Origin: an uncultured Methanobrevibacter sp.
Lineage (GTDB): Archaea; Methanobacteriota; Methanobacteria; Methanobacteriales; Methanobacteriaceae
Assembly (NCBI GenBank): GCA_900319985.1
Contig: ONQL01000027.1
Location: 1-36,965, forward strand
Direction: 5' to 3'
DNA length: 36,965 nucleotides
Every line of letters starts with the position of its first letter. Within the stretch, counting starts at the first letter, position 1. Shown piece by piece: positions 27,569 through 36,924 of the stretch. The notes beneath the pieces were generated by a model. It was not told where the DNA came from, made no database searches, and saw nothing but the letters and a program-made list of their open reading frames with translations. The position numbers were made by a program, and so were the translations under genes.

Positions 27569-28087
27569 ATGGCCAATTTTTGCACTAACTGCGGAACTAA
27601 AATAAGAAAAGAGGATAATTTTTGCACTAACTGCGGAACAAAATTAGAAAAAGAAGAAAATTTTTGTATCAACTGCGGGACAAAATTAGAAAAAGAGGAT
27701 AATTTTTGCATCAACTGCGGAACTAAAATTGATAAATCTGATATGAAACAGAATAAACTTACATTAAAAACAGTTCATGACAGTATAGAAAAAAAGAGAA
27801 ATAGGATAGCTAAAGAAAAAGAAGAAGAAAAGAAAAAATTAGAAAAAGCGAATAAAGAACAAAAAATTAGAATCAAAAAAGAAAAAGAAAATCGCAACAA
27901 AAAAATAGAAAAGAATAACATAGTTCATGGTGGCTATTGCAGCTTGAACTGCAGACACTGCTACGAAGAATTTATAGATAGTGGAGGAGGGATAGTTGGG
28001 GATTTTGATAGTGGAGGATATGTTGAATATTATTGCCGTTTAGGGCATTCTTTATCTTTTGGAAGGTTTTGTGAAGATTATGAATGA
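27569..28087 (+). CDS. Tandem zinc-knuckle protein with coiled-coil linker
   Basis: 172 residues, ATG at 27569 after GGGTG. Four near-identical units of 15-16 residues (NFC.NCGTK...KE) give four CxxC knuckles at residues ~5-8, 20-23, 35-38 and 50-53. Two knuckles could pair to hold one zinc, as in double zinc ribbons. A highly charged Lys/Glu segment (~70-115) is probably a coiled coil. The C-terminus has another cysteine cluster (CSLNCRHC, then YYCRLGH and CEDYE), likely a further zinc site. There are no membrane segments. Function is unknown; such proteins are common in methanogens and may bind protein or nucleic acid. The repeats are also near-identical as DNA, so copy number may vary. Confidence 0.7.
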   Translation: MANFCTNCGTKIRKEDNFCTNCGTKLEKEENFCINCGTKLEKEDNFCINCGTKIDKSDMKQNKLTLKTVHDSIEKKRNRIAKEKEEEKKKLEKANKEQKIRIKKEKENRNKKIEKNNIVHGGYCSLNCRHCYEEFIDSGGGIVGDFDSGGYVEYYCRLGHSLSFGRFCEDYE

Positions 28088-28250
28088 ATTGATAAGCACC
28101 ACCATTATTAGGAGAATAACCATCAACCATAGTGACTCCATCTAACCAAACTGTAGCATATTCTCCAATATAGAATATAGAAGCAGAATTATTACCTCTG
28201 ATAGTATGATGATTACCCAATAGCCATAAACTCCAGACTATCATCTACAT
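28088..28250 (-). pseudogene. Adhesin-like N-cap fragment
   Basis: The minus strand reads GNHHTIRGNNSASIFYIGEY, then TVWLDGVTMVDGYSPNNGGA, the beta-helix entry pattern of adhesin-like proteins (compare DGKGHTVDGSGQVRIFIFTG in the gene at 28315-32365). It runs into the 3' end of the convergent zinc-knuckle gene and has no start region, so it is a relic. The piece suggests an earlier adhesin gene was overwritten here. Confidence 0.6.
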
Positions 28251-28278
28251 TAGCAAAATGAATATTAAAACTAAAATT

Positions 28279-28289
28279 AAAAAAAAAAA
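28279..28289 (-). terminator. Oligo-T terminator after adhesin gene
   Basis: A run of 11 A on the plus strand (T11 on the minus) begins about 26 bases beyond the adhesin stop codon at 28315. Confidence 0.55.
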
Positions 28290-28314
28290 TAAGTAGAAAA
28301 AATAGAATGAGAAT

Positions 28315-29892
28315 CTATTTTTTCACAACAATATAAACTCTTTTAGTGGTTGGCTTGTAAAGTGTGTTTCCTTTGAATTGAATTACTGCTTTAAATTTGC
28401 CAGTTTTGGTTAACTTTTTAAGACTGAAGGTTGCTTTACCTTTGCTGTTTGTTTTTGCTTTGTAAAGTTTACCTTTAACCTTTAAAGTAACAAGAACTTT
28501 CTTAATTGCCTTGTTTTTACTGTTCTTTAAGATTATTGCATATTTTTTCGCTTTATTCGCTTTTTTGAACACTTTACCTTTAGCGGCGATTTTGGTCTTT
28601 TCCTTGTTTATGGTTATCTTTACGGTTTTTGATACAGTATTGTAATTTGAATCTGCAAAACTAATGACAAGTTTTTTCACACCAGCTTTTTGTGCCTTTA
28701 AGGTTTTTGCAGTCAAGCTAATTGTTGCAACACCTTTGGCAGTAGTTTTAGCTGAACCTATATTTTTGCCATTTAATTTGAATGAAACCTTTTTACCTGC
28801 AAGGACCTTACCTTTAGCATCTCTAAGAACAACACTATATTTTCCACCATAGTTAATGACATATGCCTTATTTTTAGCAGAAATCTTTGCATCTTGTTTA
28901 TATACTTGGAATTGAACTGATGAAATAAAGATCAGTCCATTTCCTTGACATTCCAAATCAACATTATATTTTCCTGCGTTTAACTTTGGAATTTCCAAAG
29001 TTGCAGTTCCATTAGATACATCAGCAGAATATGTTTTTCCATTGATAATAACAGAGAGAGTTCCATTATTTAATGGCACATTATTCTCATCAACAACATT
29101 TGAATAAATATTTACAGTTTCTCCATAAGCAATATCGGAAACATTGGCATTAATGAAATTACCGTTAAAGGTAATGTTATATGGAGTTTCCCCATAGTTC
29201 ACCGCAGCACCATTTTTAGCAGTGTTGTTAATGAAATCACAAGTGAATACACAATTGCTTGACACATCATTGAATGTTATAGCACCTCCATTACCATTCC
29301 ATACACTACTTGAGTTTGCACCTAAAGCAGAGTTATTGACAAAACGACCAGTGAAATTATTGTTATTAGTAGTGTTATGGAAAACAATTGCACCACCAGC
29401 CGAATAAGCTACATTGGAATAGAAATTAGAATTAAATAAGTTATTGTTAGCCTTATTGTAGAAAAAGATTGCTCCACCATAAACTGCATAGTTACCCATG
29501 AAAACACTTGCAAATTGATTGCCTTCAGCAAGAGTACGGAAAAAGATTGCTCCACCACTGGCATTATTTGCTTTATTATTATAAAATTCGGAAGAAATTA
29601 TGTTATTGGATGCTTTAGCTTGGAAGACTATAGCTCCACCAATCCTTTCAGCCTCATTACCTTCAAAATAACCATTAATTATAACATTATCAGTTTCATT
29701 GTTAAAGAATATTGCACCACCTCGATATGCATTATTATTAATGAATGTGGAATCGATTTTACAATTAGAAACTGAATTATTAATAAAAATCGCACCACCT
29801 TGGAAAGCAGTATTGCCATTGAATTCACCATTAAATACCACATTTTCCATGCTTTCAAAGAAATTGATTCCAGCACCATACTTATGCCCCAA
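28315..29892 (-). pseudogene. Adhesin-like protein, C-terminal part with Ig-like domains
   Basis: 525-codon frame. The apparent start at 29892 is a chance ATG next to a duplication junction; real homology begins at YGAGINFFESMENVVFNGEF (about 29880). Residues ~5-260 are Pmp-type beta-helix repeats (GGAIFF.N...NN). The rest holds bacterial Ig-like domains: one at ~265-340, one at ~345-435 and a Lys-rich one at ~440-525 ending KRVYIVVKK. The C-terminal Ig-like module is typical for Methanobrevibacter adhesin-like proteins and may contact the pseudomurein wall. This part is in a different frame from the N-terminal part, so it should not be translated unless the duplication is an assembly artefact. 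Confidence 0.75.
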
Positions 29893-30386
29893 GCAGAGTT
29901 GTTGATGAAAGATCCAGTGAAGTTATTGTTATCTGTAGTTCCAAAGAAAACAATTGCACCTCCAGATGAATTAACCACATTAGATATGAAATCACTGTTG
30001 AATCTGTTATTGTTTGCTTTATTGTAAAAGAAGATTGCTCCACCCTGATTTGCATAGTTGGCAGTGAAAATACCTTCAAATTGATTGCCATCAGCAATAT
30101 CACGGAAAAAGATTGCTCCACCACTAGCGGCATTTGCACGATTATTATTAAATTTGGCAGAAATTATGTTATTGGATGCTTTAGCTTGGAAAACTATAGC
30201 TCCACCAATCCTTTCAGCCTCATTACCTTCAAAATAACCATTAATTATAACATTATCAGTTTCATTGTTAAAGAATATTGCACCACCCTGATAAGCACTA
30301 TTATTAATAAAAGTGGAATCAATTTTACAATTAGAAACAGAATTAATAATAAAAATCGCACCACCTTGGAAAGCAGTATTGCCATT
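29821..30386 (-). repeat. 566-bp out-of-frame tandem duplication
   Basis: The block starting GAATTCACCATTAAATACC at 29821 begins again at about 30387, a 566-bp period (3 x 188 + 2). A third, more diverged start at about 31174 gives a 788-bp step (3 x 262 + 2). Both steps shift the frame the same way. The junctions fall right after ATTCCAGCACCAT at about 29880 and 30444. Confidence 0.75.
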
Positions 30387-30444
30387 GAATTCACCATTAA
30401 ATACCACATTTTCCATGCTTTCAAAGAAATTGATTCCAGCACCA
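29880..30444 (-). pseudogene. Adhesin-like protein, middle duplicated segment
   Basis: A duplicated beta-helix block in the second frame. It begins GAGINFFESMENVVFNGEF and carries the same Pmp units as its neighbours, for example GGAIVFQAKASNNIISAKF and GGAIFFYNKANNNRF. It runs as far as FINNSAWGIS, where the sequence jumps back to GAGINFFES out of frame. It is embedded between the N-terminal and C-terminal parts and has no start of its own. Confidence 0.7.
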
Positions 30445-32365
30445 TGAAATCACAAGCAAATACACAATTGCTTGACACCCCAGTGAAAGTTATCGCTCCA
30501 CCATTACCACTACTGTCATCAGAACTTATGCCCCAAGCAGAGTTGTTGATGAAAGATCCAGTGAAGTTATTGTTATCTGTAGTTCCAAAGAAAACAATTG
30601 CACCTCCAGATACATTAGCCATATTGGATTTGAAATCACTGTTGAATCTGTTATTGTTTGTTTTATTGTAAAAGAAGATTGCTCCACCCTGATTTGCATA
30701 GTTAGCTGTGAAAATACCTTCAAATTGATTGCCATCAGCAAGATTACGGAAAAAGATTGCTCCACCACTGGCATTATTTGCTTTATTATTATTAAATTTG
30801 GCAGAAATTATGTTATTGGATGCTTTAGCTTGGAAGACTATAGCTCCACCAATCCTCTCAGCTTCATTACCTTCAAAATACCCGGCAATCACATTATTAT
30901 CAGTTTTATTATTAAAGAATATTGCACCACCATGATAAGCACTATTATTAACGAAAGTGGAATTTATTCTACAATCAGAAACAGGACCTCTAACAAATAT
31001 AGCTCCACCTTGTTTCAAAGCAGAGTTATTATAAAATTTAGAATCAATTATGTTCAGATTGCCATGAGCAAAAATTGCTCCACCAATTACTGCATGATTA
31101 TTTTTAAATGAGACATTTGCAACAGTTCCATTTTTAAAAGCTATTGCACCACCATATTCAGCGGAATTGCCATCAAATTCACCATTAAATACCACATTTT
31201 CCAAGTTTTCAAAGAAATTGACTCCACCACCATAGGTAGCATCATTATTAATAAAATTACCATTAAATGTAATATTTTGTGAAGATTGCCTATAGTTTAC
31301 TGCACCACCATATAAACGGGCAGTATTATTGATAAAATCACAGTTGAATACACTATTGCATGAATTGTTCTTAAATGTTATAGCTCCACCGTTTCCAATT
31401 TTATCATCAACCAGTCCTAAAGCGGAGTTGTTAATGAAATTACCAGCGAAACTATTGTTATTTGTAGTATTGTAGAAAAATATTGCACCAGCGCAGGAAT
31501 TCGCTACATTGAATAAGAAATCACAATTGAATCTATTGTTGTTTGCTTTTTTGTAAAAAAAGATTCCTCCACCGAAAGTACCTTCATTGTATCTAAAAAC
31601 ACTTTCAAATTGATTATTTTCAACTAGATTATAGAAGAAAATTGCTCCACCACTAACTGCCGCATGATTATCATAAAAATCACCGGCAAATGTGCTGTTT
31701 GAAGATTTTCCCCTAAGAAACATTACTCCAGCACCTCGTGATGCTTGATTATTCTCATAATATCCATTTATTGTAACATTGGTGGTTTGACCATTAAAGT
31801 ATAATGCACCACCATTTTTTGCATTATTGTATATGAATGTAGAGTCGATTTTACAATTAGAAACGGAATTATTAATAAAAATCGCACCACCTTTATCGGA
31901 AGCACTATTATTAATAAAACTACAGTTATCAATCATTGCCAAAGAGTTAAAAAAGGCCGCAGGACCGTTAGTTCCATTTGCATTTATTATATTGATATTT
32001 TTAAGAGTAATGTTTGACCCTGTAAAAATAAATATCCTAACCTGGCCAGAACCGTCTACGGTATGACCTTTCCCATCAACAACATAATTATCCTTAGAAA
32101 TTGTAAATCCATCAATATCCTTATCAGCTGATGAATTAAATTTATAATTCTTATCTAGTATCAATTCATTTCCAGACTGGGAAATTAACTCATTTAAATC
32201 AGTAAAATTACCCACATCCGTACTTACATCTGCTAAAGTTTCTTCTTTTATGATGATACTGACTTGTGCATCAAAATCTGTTTGATTATCTGCAACTGCA
32301 CTTGCACAAGGCAAACAAATCAAAACAGATAAAATCGCCATAACTATGATTAGTTTCGATTTAAT
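30444..32365 (-). pseudogene. Adhesin-like protein, N-terminal part with signal peptide
   Basis: The start of a large surface protein. GGAGG lies seven bases before an ATT at 32365, from which the frame reads I-KSKLIIVMAILSVLICLPCASA, a complete signal peptide. The first ATG (32341) lacks a ribosome binding site and would remove the basic residues. After the signal come DLNELISQSGNELILDKNYKF, a helix entry (DGKGHTVDGSGQV) and more than a dozen Pmp units (GGAIFF.N). The frame is lost at CDF (about 30444), where a duplicated block enters out of frame and about 80 unrelated residues would follow. With the C-terminal part the ancestral protein would have been roughly 1000-1200 residues. Confidence 0.75.
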
Positions 32366-32421
32366 AAAAATTCCTCCTCAAAATGATAATAATTTTATCA
32401 ATGATTAAATCTTTGTTCAAG

Positions 32422-32436
32422 ATTATATAAAAAAAT
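32422..32436 (-). promoter_or_regulatory. TATA box for adhesin gene
   Basis: ATTTTTTTATATAAT on the minus strand, about 57-71 bases upstream of the ATT at 32365, giving a leader of about 30 bases with the GAGGAGG site. Confidence 0.45.
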
Positions 32437-32510
32437 ATTGGTTATCACCATCATCAATTATAACATATTTTCTCATTTCCTAAAAAAAATAATGATAAAA
32501 TGCCCATAGT

Positions 32511-33911
32511 TTAAGGGTTTGAATTTGAATTTTCAATCTTATCCTTATCATCAATATATACTATAGTCAAAATAAGCATGACAACATGCAGAATAAGCAG
32601 AATCAATGAAGTCTGATTGAATCCTACAACTGAAGCAGAATTGTGGTCAATGGCACCTCCTGCCAAAATGGCTACCATGACAACTACCATTGATGAGCCG
32701 ATTGCAGCAAAAATCTGTCTTAACGTATTGTTAACTGCAGTTCCGTCCTCGACCTTATCAGATACCATAGTCAAAGTCCATGTTGTGGCAGGCATCAGAG
32801 CCAAACCAGCACCGACATAACGGATTGACTGAGTTATGGTCATGAATTCAAATGATGAATCCTGAGTATAGAACATCATGCTTGCAAATCCTATTATTGA
32901 AATTACACAACCAATAATCAGAACCTTTTTGATTCCTATTCTATTTGTAAGCAATGGCCCTATAATATTGAAGACAATTATCAATAATCCTCCAGGCAGA
33001 AGTACTGAAGCGGAAAAGATTGCGGAATTGTAAGCTATGCCTTGAATAAATATCGGAAGAATAGCAGTGCATCCATTCAAACATGCAAAGAGAATGCAGA
33101 TGAATATTGTGCCCACCAAAAAATACTTGTTTTTAAGTATGGATAAGTTAATCAAAGGCTTATCCAATTTTGATTGACGTTTTACAAAAAGAATTAAAGT
33201 TACAATTCCAATGACAATTGGTAAAATTACTAGATAATGTGTAAATCCATAATCTGCAACATTTGTAAATCCCAGCATTACACCTGCACATCCGATTATT
33301 GACAGCACAACAGACAGATAGTCAAGAGGATAGTCTTCAGTAGGAGTATCGTCTTTTACAAATATTATGCCCAAAAACAAAAGAATTATTGTGGCTATTG
33401 TGAAAAATGAAAACAATTCTCTCCAGCCATACAAACTTATAACAAATCCTCCTAAAAAAGAACCGATGACGGGAGCTATTGCAATTACCAAACCATATAA
33501 ACCCATATATGTCTGCCATTTTTCTTCAGGAATAGTTCTCAAAAGCAAAATCTGAACATATGGCATTATAATACCATTTCCAATAGCTTGAAGAACTCTT
33601 CCAATAATTAGAGCAATCATGGAAGTTGAAAAATAACATATGATTGATCCCAAAAGGAATATAATTAATGAAAAGAAGAATATTGATCTAGCACTGAATC
33701 TGCGTGATATGAAAGCGCTTAATGGAATCATGACCCCAACAACAAGTAAAAATGCAGAATATGACCACTGAGCTTGAGTTGATGAAACAGAAAAATCACT
33801 CATCAAATAAACGACCCCTGTTGTAATAATCGATTGGGCAATGCATACCAGGCTTGCAGCTAATGTAAACAAGACCAGTAGCCTCATCTTGCTGTTTAAT
33901 TTTATATTCAT
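32511..33911 (-). CDS. MFS multidrug transporter (DHA2/EmrB-type)
   Basis: 466 residues, ATG at 33911 with GGTGA upstream. About 14 hydrophobic segments, the DHA2 layout. Family motifs include QWSYSAFLLVVGVMIPLSAF, the loop 2-3 motif region FISRRFSARSIF, GRVLQAIGNGIIMPYVQ and motif C APVIGSFLGG. The protein would export drugs or toxic compounds by proton antiport. It is complete and shows what the truncated copy at 23615-24309 has lost. It stands alone, 146 bp upstream of the adhesin start on the same strand. An AT-rich region before it may hold its promoter, but several TATA-like strings compete. Confidence 0.9.
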   Translation of the reverse strand: MNIKLNSKMRLLVLFTLAASLVCIAQSIITTGVVYLMSDFSVSSTQAQWSYSAFLLVVGVMIPLSAFISRRFSARSIFFFSLIIFLLGSIICYFSTSMIALIIGRVLQAIGNGIIMPYVQILLLRTIPEEKWQTYMGLYGLVIAIAPVIGSFLGGFVISLYGWRELFSFFTIATIILLFLGIIFVKDDTPTEDYPLDYLSVVLSIIGCAGVMLGFTNVADYGFTHYLVILPIVIGIVTLILFVKRQSKLDKPLINLSILKNKYFLVGTIFICILFACLNGCTAILPIFIQGIAYNSAIFSASVLLPGGLLIIVFNIIGPLLTNRIGIKKVLIIGCVISIIGFASMMFYTQDSSFEFMTITQSIRYVGAGLALMPATTWTLTMVSDKVEDGTAVNNTLRQIFAAIGSSMVVVMVAILAGGAIDHNSASVVGFNQTSLILLILHVVMLILTIVYIDDKDKIENSNSNP

Positions 33912-34279
33912 TTTTTCACCAAAAATATTATTATTAATTATATTCTATAATAATATTATTTATAATTTTAGAGATTTTTTAAAAAAATTACAAAAAAACA
34001 TTAATTAACATTAACGTTCACCATTTGTTATTTGAAAATTGTTTTTGAAAAGTAGTTGATATATATGCATATTTATAAAGTAATTAATTTTTAGAAACAT
34101 TGGCGTTAATGAGAACTATGAATTTTTAAAAGTATAGTTGCAGGATTTGCTTTGATTATATTGATACGAACATCAAATTAAATTGAAGAGCAGAATGATT
34201 TAAAAAATTGTGACTTCGTGTCACATCCTCAAAAATAAAAAAAATGAAGAGAGTATATTTAATAGTTAAATAACAGTTC
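33912..34279. other. 368-bp gap with one short palindrome
   Basis: No gene seen. It contains oligo-A/T tracts, TATA-like strings near 33935-33965 that could serve the MFS gene, and the palindrome at 34209-34225. Confidence 0.4.
34209..34225. other. Palindrome TGTGAC-TTCGT-GTCACA
   Basis: A 6-bp perfect stem with a 5-base loop. It lies 55 bases past the stop of the gene at 34280 and about 290 bases upstream of the MFS start. It could be a regulator site or an RNA hairpin; no T-run follows directly on the minus strand. Confidence 0.45.
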
Positions 34280-34663
34280 TCACACAGAAGCAACAATTGT
34301 TACATTACCATAATAAAGACAACCATTATATTTCTCATCACCTGCAAATGTAAAGTTTTTATAGGCATTATCGCCATACGAATATTTGACATTATCAATG
34401 AAAAACTTTCCTTCACTATTAGTTGTAACATTCACTAAACTTCCATTTTGATCGCCAGGTTGGTGATAAGAAATTGTTTTATTTGCCACTCCAAAACCGT
34501 ATGAATCAAGAAGCATTCCGGAAAATGATTTTCCTTCGATTAATTTACTCTCATTGAGAATTATGACAGTATCCACATTATTATTATGCTGGTATAAAAA
34601 AACACCAACACAAATTACAAAAGCAACAAGCATGATTATCAGATATTTACTTTTCTTTTCCAT
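34280..34663 (-). CDS. Small membrane-anchored Ig-like-domain protein
   Basis: 127 residues from the ATG at 34663 (a TTG at 34678 is in frame but less likely). The N-terminus is MEKKSKYLIIMLVAFVICVG, a basic stretch then one hydrophobic helix, either a signal anchor or an uncleaved signal. The remaining ~95 residues look like a single beta-sandwich of the carboxypeptidase-regulatory or Ig-like type (GKSFSGMLLDSYGFGVANKT, then NSEGKFFIDNV and FTFAGDEKYNG). Such domains are used in methanogen surface proteins. A string of TATA-like sequence at about 34708-34732 could be its promoter. Function is unknown. Confidence 0.65.
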   Translation of the reverse strand: MEKKSKYLIIMLVAFVICVGVFLYQHNNNVDTVIILNESKLIEGKSFSGMLLDSYGFGVANKTISYHQPGDQNGSLVNVTTNSEGKFFIDNVKYSYGDNAYKNFTFAGDEKYNGCLYYGNVTIVASV

Positions 34664-35017
34664 TGAACCACGATCCAATAATTATCAAATATATTAATAA
34701 AGAAAATATTTATATAATATATATCTATATATTATGGTATTAGTATTTACAATATTAGATTATGAAAATTAAGGAAAAATTTATAACAAAACTTACCAAA
34801 CTTGTCCATTTTCAGTGATTAAATATTAATAGATGACAAACATATAATCAATATGGTGAAATTGAAGATACCACACCAATAAGGAACCTCGAAAACTAAA
34901 CATCACCCATATATTTTACTTTACACATAATGAAAATACTGAAACAATCAGACAATATATCATTTTAAATATCTAAAATTGAACCTGAAAAATAAACTTA
35001 GTGAACAGCGTGTTAAT
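34664..35017. other. 354-bp gap between divergent genes
   Basis: AT-rich, presumably with promoters for both flanking genes. An 18-codon frame at about 34761 (MKIKEKFITKLTKLVHFQ) has no support. Nothing else recognised. Confidence 0.4.
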
Positions 35018-35890
35018 ATGATTGAAGAAACATTAGATAAAGCTCTTAAACAGAAACGTCTGTCTAGCCTTGACTATGAAAGATTACTTACAATTACTGA
35101 TGAAACACAAATAGAACGATTATTAAGCATTGCACGAAAAATAAGAGATGAAAATTCCAAAAAAGTTTTGTTAACACCTACACTTTCACTTAAAAACAGG
35201 AAAAATGATAGCTTAATCAAAGATATAAAGTTGATTGAGGAACTGAATATACCTCGTGTAAATTTTTTCAGGCAGTACCATGGCGATGAGGACGTAATAA
35301 ATGCATGCAAAACCGTCAAACAGAACAGCAATTTGAAAACTATCGTAAGCATTACCGGAGAATTTTTATTCGATTCGATTGAGGAACTGTCAAAAATAGG
35401 CGTAGATACCATTTGCTGCAACCTCTCAACAGTGAATAATGAAGTATTTGAAAATACAGCAAAAACTGATGATACATTAACCCAAAGAATTAAACTCTGT
35501 CAAAATATTTCAAAAAACGGAATAGGATTATCATCAGGAATTGTTTTAGGAATCGGAGAAGATATTCCAGATAGATTAAAACATTTACGTTTTTTAAGCA
35601 ACTATTCCACACTTGAAGAAATACCAATCATAAGTTACAATACCTATCCATTTTTCCCAACCAAAAAAGAAGATGTCTACCCATTAAAAGAACATTTAAA
35701 ACTGATTGCAGTTACACGTATAATGTATCCGAAAATGATTATTACAATACCTACTCCAATATTCAAACCAAAATGTTATGAAGCATTCCTAAATGCAGGT
35801 GCAGACAGCATTACAACCGACAACATCCTAAAATATGAACAGTTCTTAGAAATAATTAAAATAATAAGAGATTGTGGCTTGAATATTTAA
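35018..35890 (+). CDS. Biotin synthase-like TIM-barrel protein lacking the radical-SAM cysteines
   Basis: 290 residues from the ATG at 35018; a TTG at 34979 would add 13 residues. The N-terminus resembles BioB/HydE proteins (LSSLDYERLLTITDETQIER, then SIARKIRDENSKKVLLTPTL). The C-terminal third matches their 'biotin and thiamin synthesis associated' region: SGIVLGIGEDIPDRLKHL, PIISYNTYPFFPTK, LKLIAVTRIMYPKMIITIPT, ending NAGADSITTD. The CxxxCxxC iron-sulfur motif expected after the first strand is absent: that place reads TPTLSLKNRKND. The protein therefore probably keeps the barrel without radical SAM chemistry. Methanogens have several BioB-like families tied to cofactor synthesis (for example HmdB); membership cannot be fixed by eye. 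It is convergent with the COG1325 gene. Confidence 0.6.
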   Translation: MIEETLDKALKQKRLSSLDYERLLTITDETQIERLLSIARKIRDENSKKVLLTPTLSLKNRKNDSLIKDIKLIEELNIPRVNFFRQYHGDEDVINACKTVKQNSNLKTIVSITGEFLFDSIEELSKIGVDTICCNLSTVNNEVFENTAKTDDTLTQRIKLCQNISKNGIGLSSGIVLGIGEDIPDRLKHLRFLSNYSTLEEIPIISYNTYPFFPTKKEDVYPLKEHLKLIAVTRIMYPKMIITIPTPIFKPKCYEAFLNAGADSITTDNILKYEQFLEIIKIIRDCGLNI

Positions 35891-35906
35891 TTCAATTTTT
35901 TAGTTT

Positions 35907-36326
35907 TTAATGGCTTAGAATTGCATCGCGGACTTTTTCAACGGCGATATCCTTGCGTGCAGGATAGGCTGCAACCTTGATTTTCATGTGAACACTATCA
36001 CCAGAATCCAGAATAGTCCATTTTTCATCCAATGCATCGGATTTGTCAAATCTTAAAAACCAGTTACCCTTTTCATCCATTTTACGTTCCAAGTCAGAAT
36101 TCAACTTTTCCAAATCTGTGGAATCCAAAAGAGTATTAAAAAAAGTCTTTGTGTATCTTTTTTTAGACACAACACCAGATAAAATAATAATTTTATCCTC
36201 CAACATTCCCTCAGCTTCTTCTGCTTCTATTTCCGCTTCAGGAAGAATATTTAAAATAGCTTGAGAAACTTCTTCGACACTTTCATCCTCATAAACGAAA
36301 GCTCTGAACTTGATATTATGAATCAT
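35907..36326 (-). CDS. COG1325 RNA-binding protein, predicted exosome-associated
   Basis: 139 residues from the ATG at 36326 (a TTG at 36335 is less likely). The sequence MIHNIKFRAFVYEDESVEEV and the closing MKIKVAAYPARKDIAVEKV are characteristic of the archaeal COG1325 RNA-binding family, which in many archaea is encoded with rpl15e and RNase P or exosome genes. It lies 26 bp downstream of rpl15e on the same strand and is surely cotranscribed. The gene usually found next, the RNase P subunit (Rnp3), is not present; a convergent gene follows instead. Confidence 0.8.
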   Translation of the reverse strand: MIHNIKFRAFVYEDESVEEVSQAILNILPEAEIEAEEAEGMLEDKIIILSGVVSKKRYTKTFFNTLLDSTDLEKLNSDLERKMDEKGNWFLRFDKSDALDEKWTILDSGDSVHMKIKVAAYPARKDIAVEKVRDAILSH

Positions 36327-36352
36327 TTTAATCAAAAAGAAAAGGAAGAAAA

Positions 36353-36910
36353 TTATAATTTTCTTCTTCTAGCTTGTTCAGATCCTTTTCCTTTAGATTT
36401 GATTCCACGTCCTTTGTTACCAGCACTGGTTAAGCCTCTGAGAGCTCTGTTAGTGTGTTTTTTGGAACAAATCCAATTGATTTTCTTATCGTTAACGATA
36501 GAAGGACTTTGTGGATCTACTAAAATAACTTCAAAATATTTATATTTTCCGTCAGCCCATACCCAGTAAGAGTTTAATACTTCTAAGTTAGGGTATTTTT
36601 TAGCTACACGTTCTTCAGCAATTCTTTGAATGGATTTAGATTGAGTGATTTTGTTTACACCCATTCTTTTAGGTTTACGACCGTTGAAGTGACGGGTTTT
36701 TCTTCTTCCACCACGTCTTACTCTGGTTCTTACTAAAACGAAACCTTTTTTAGCTCTGTAACCTAAACTTCTAGCTCTGTCGAGTCTGGTAGGTCTTTCG
36801 ATTCTTTGAACTGCTTTTTGTCTTCTCCATTTAGGAGCTCTTTCCCACATGAGTTCACGTACGTAAGACTCATCAGGGTTTTTCCATGCGTCTCTAATAT
36901 ATTTATACAT
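36353..36910 (-). CDS. rpl15e: 50S ribosomal protein L15e
   Basis: 185 residues from the ATG at 36910, with AAAGGTG seven bases before it; a longer frame from 36919 would overlap that site. The N-terminus MYKYIRDAWKNP and the basic core (RARSLGYRAKKGFVLVRTRV, RRGGRRK, GVNKITQ, SYWVWADGKYKYFEVILVDP, ending ARRRKL) are diagnostic of the archaeal/eukaryotic L15e family, a component of the large ribosomal subunit near the exit tunnel. It is first of a two-gene unit with the COG1325 protein. Base composition is less AT-rich than the surrounding accessory DNA. Confidence 0.95.
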   Translation of the reverse strand: MYKYIRDAWKNPDESYVRELMWERAPKWRRQKAVQRIERPTRLDRARSLGYRAKKGFVLVRTRVRRGGRRKTRHFNGRKPKRMGVNKITQSKSIQRIAEERVAKKYPNLEVLNSYWVWADGKYKYFEVILVDPQSPSIVNDKKINWICSKKHTNRALRGLTSAGNKGRGIKSKGKGSEQARRRKL

Positions 36911-36924
36911 AAATAACACCTTTT

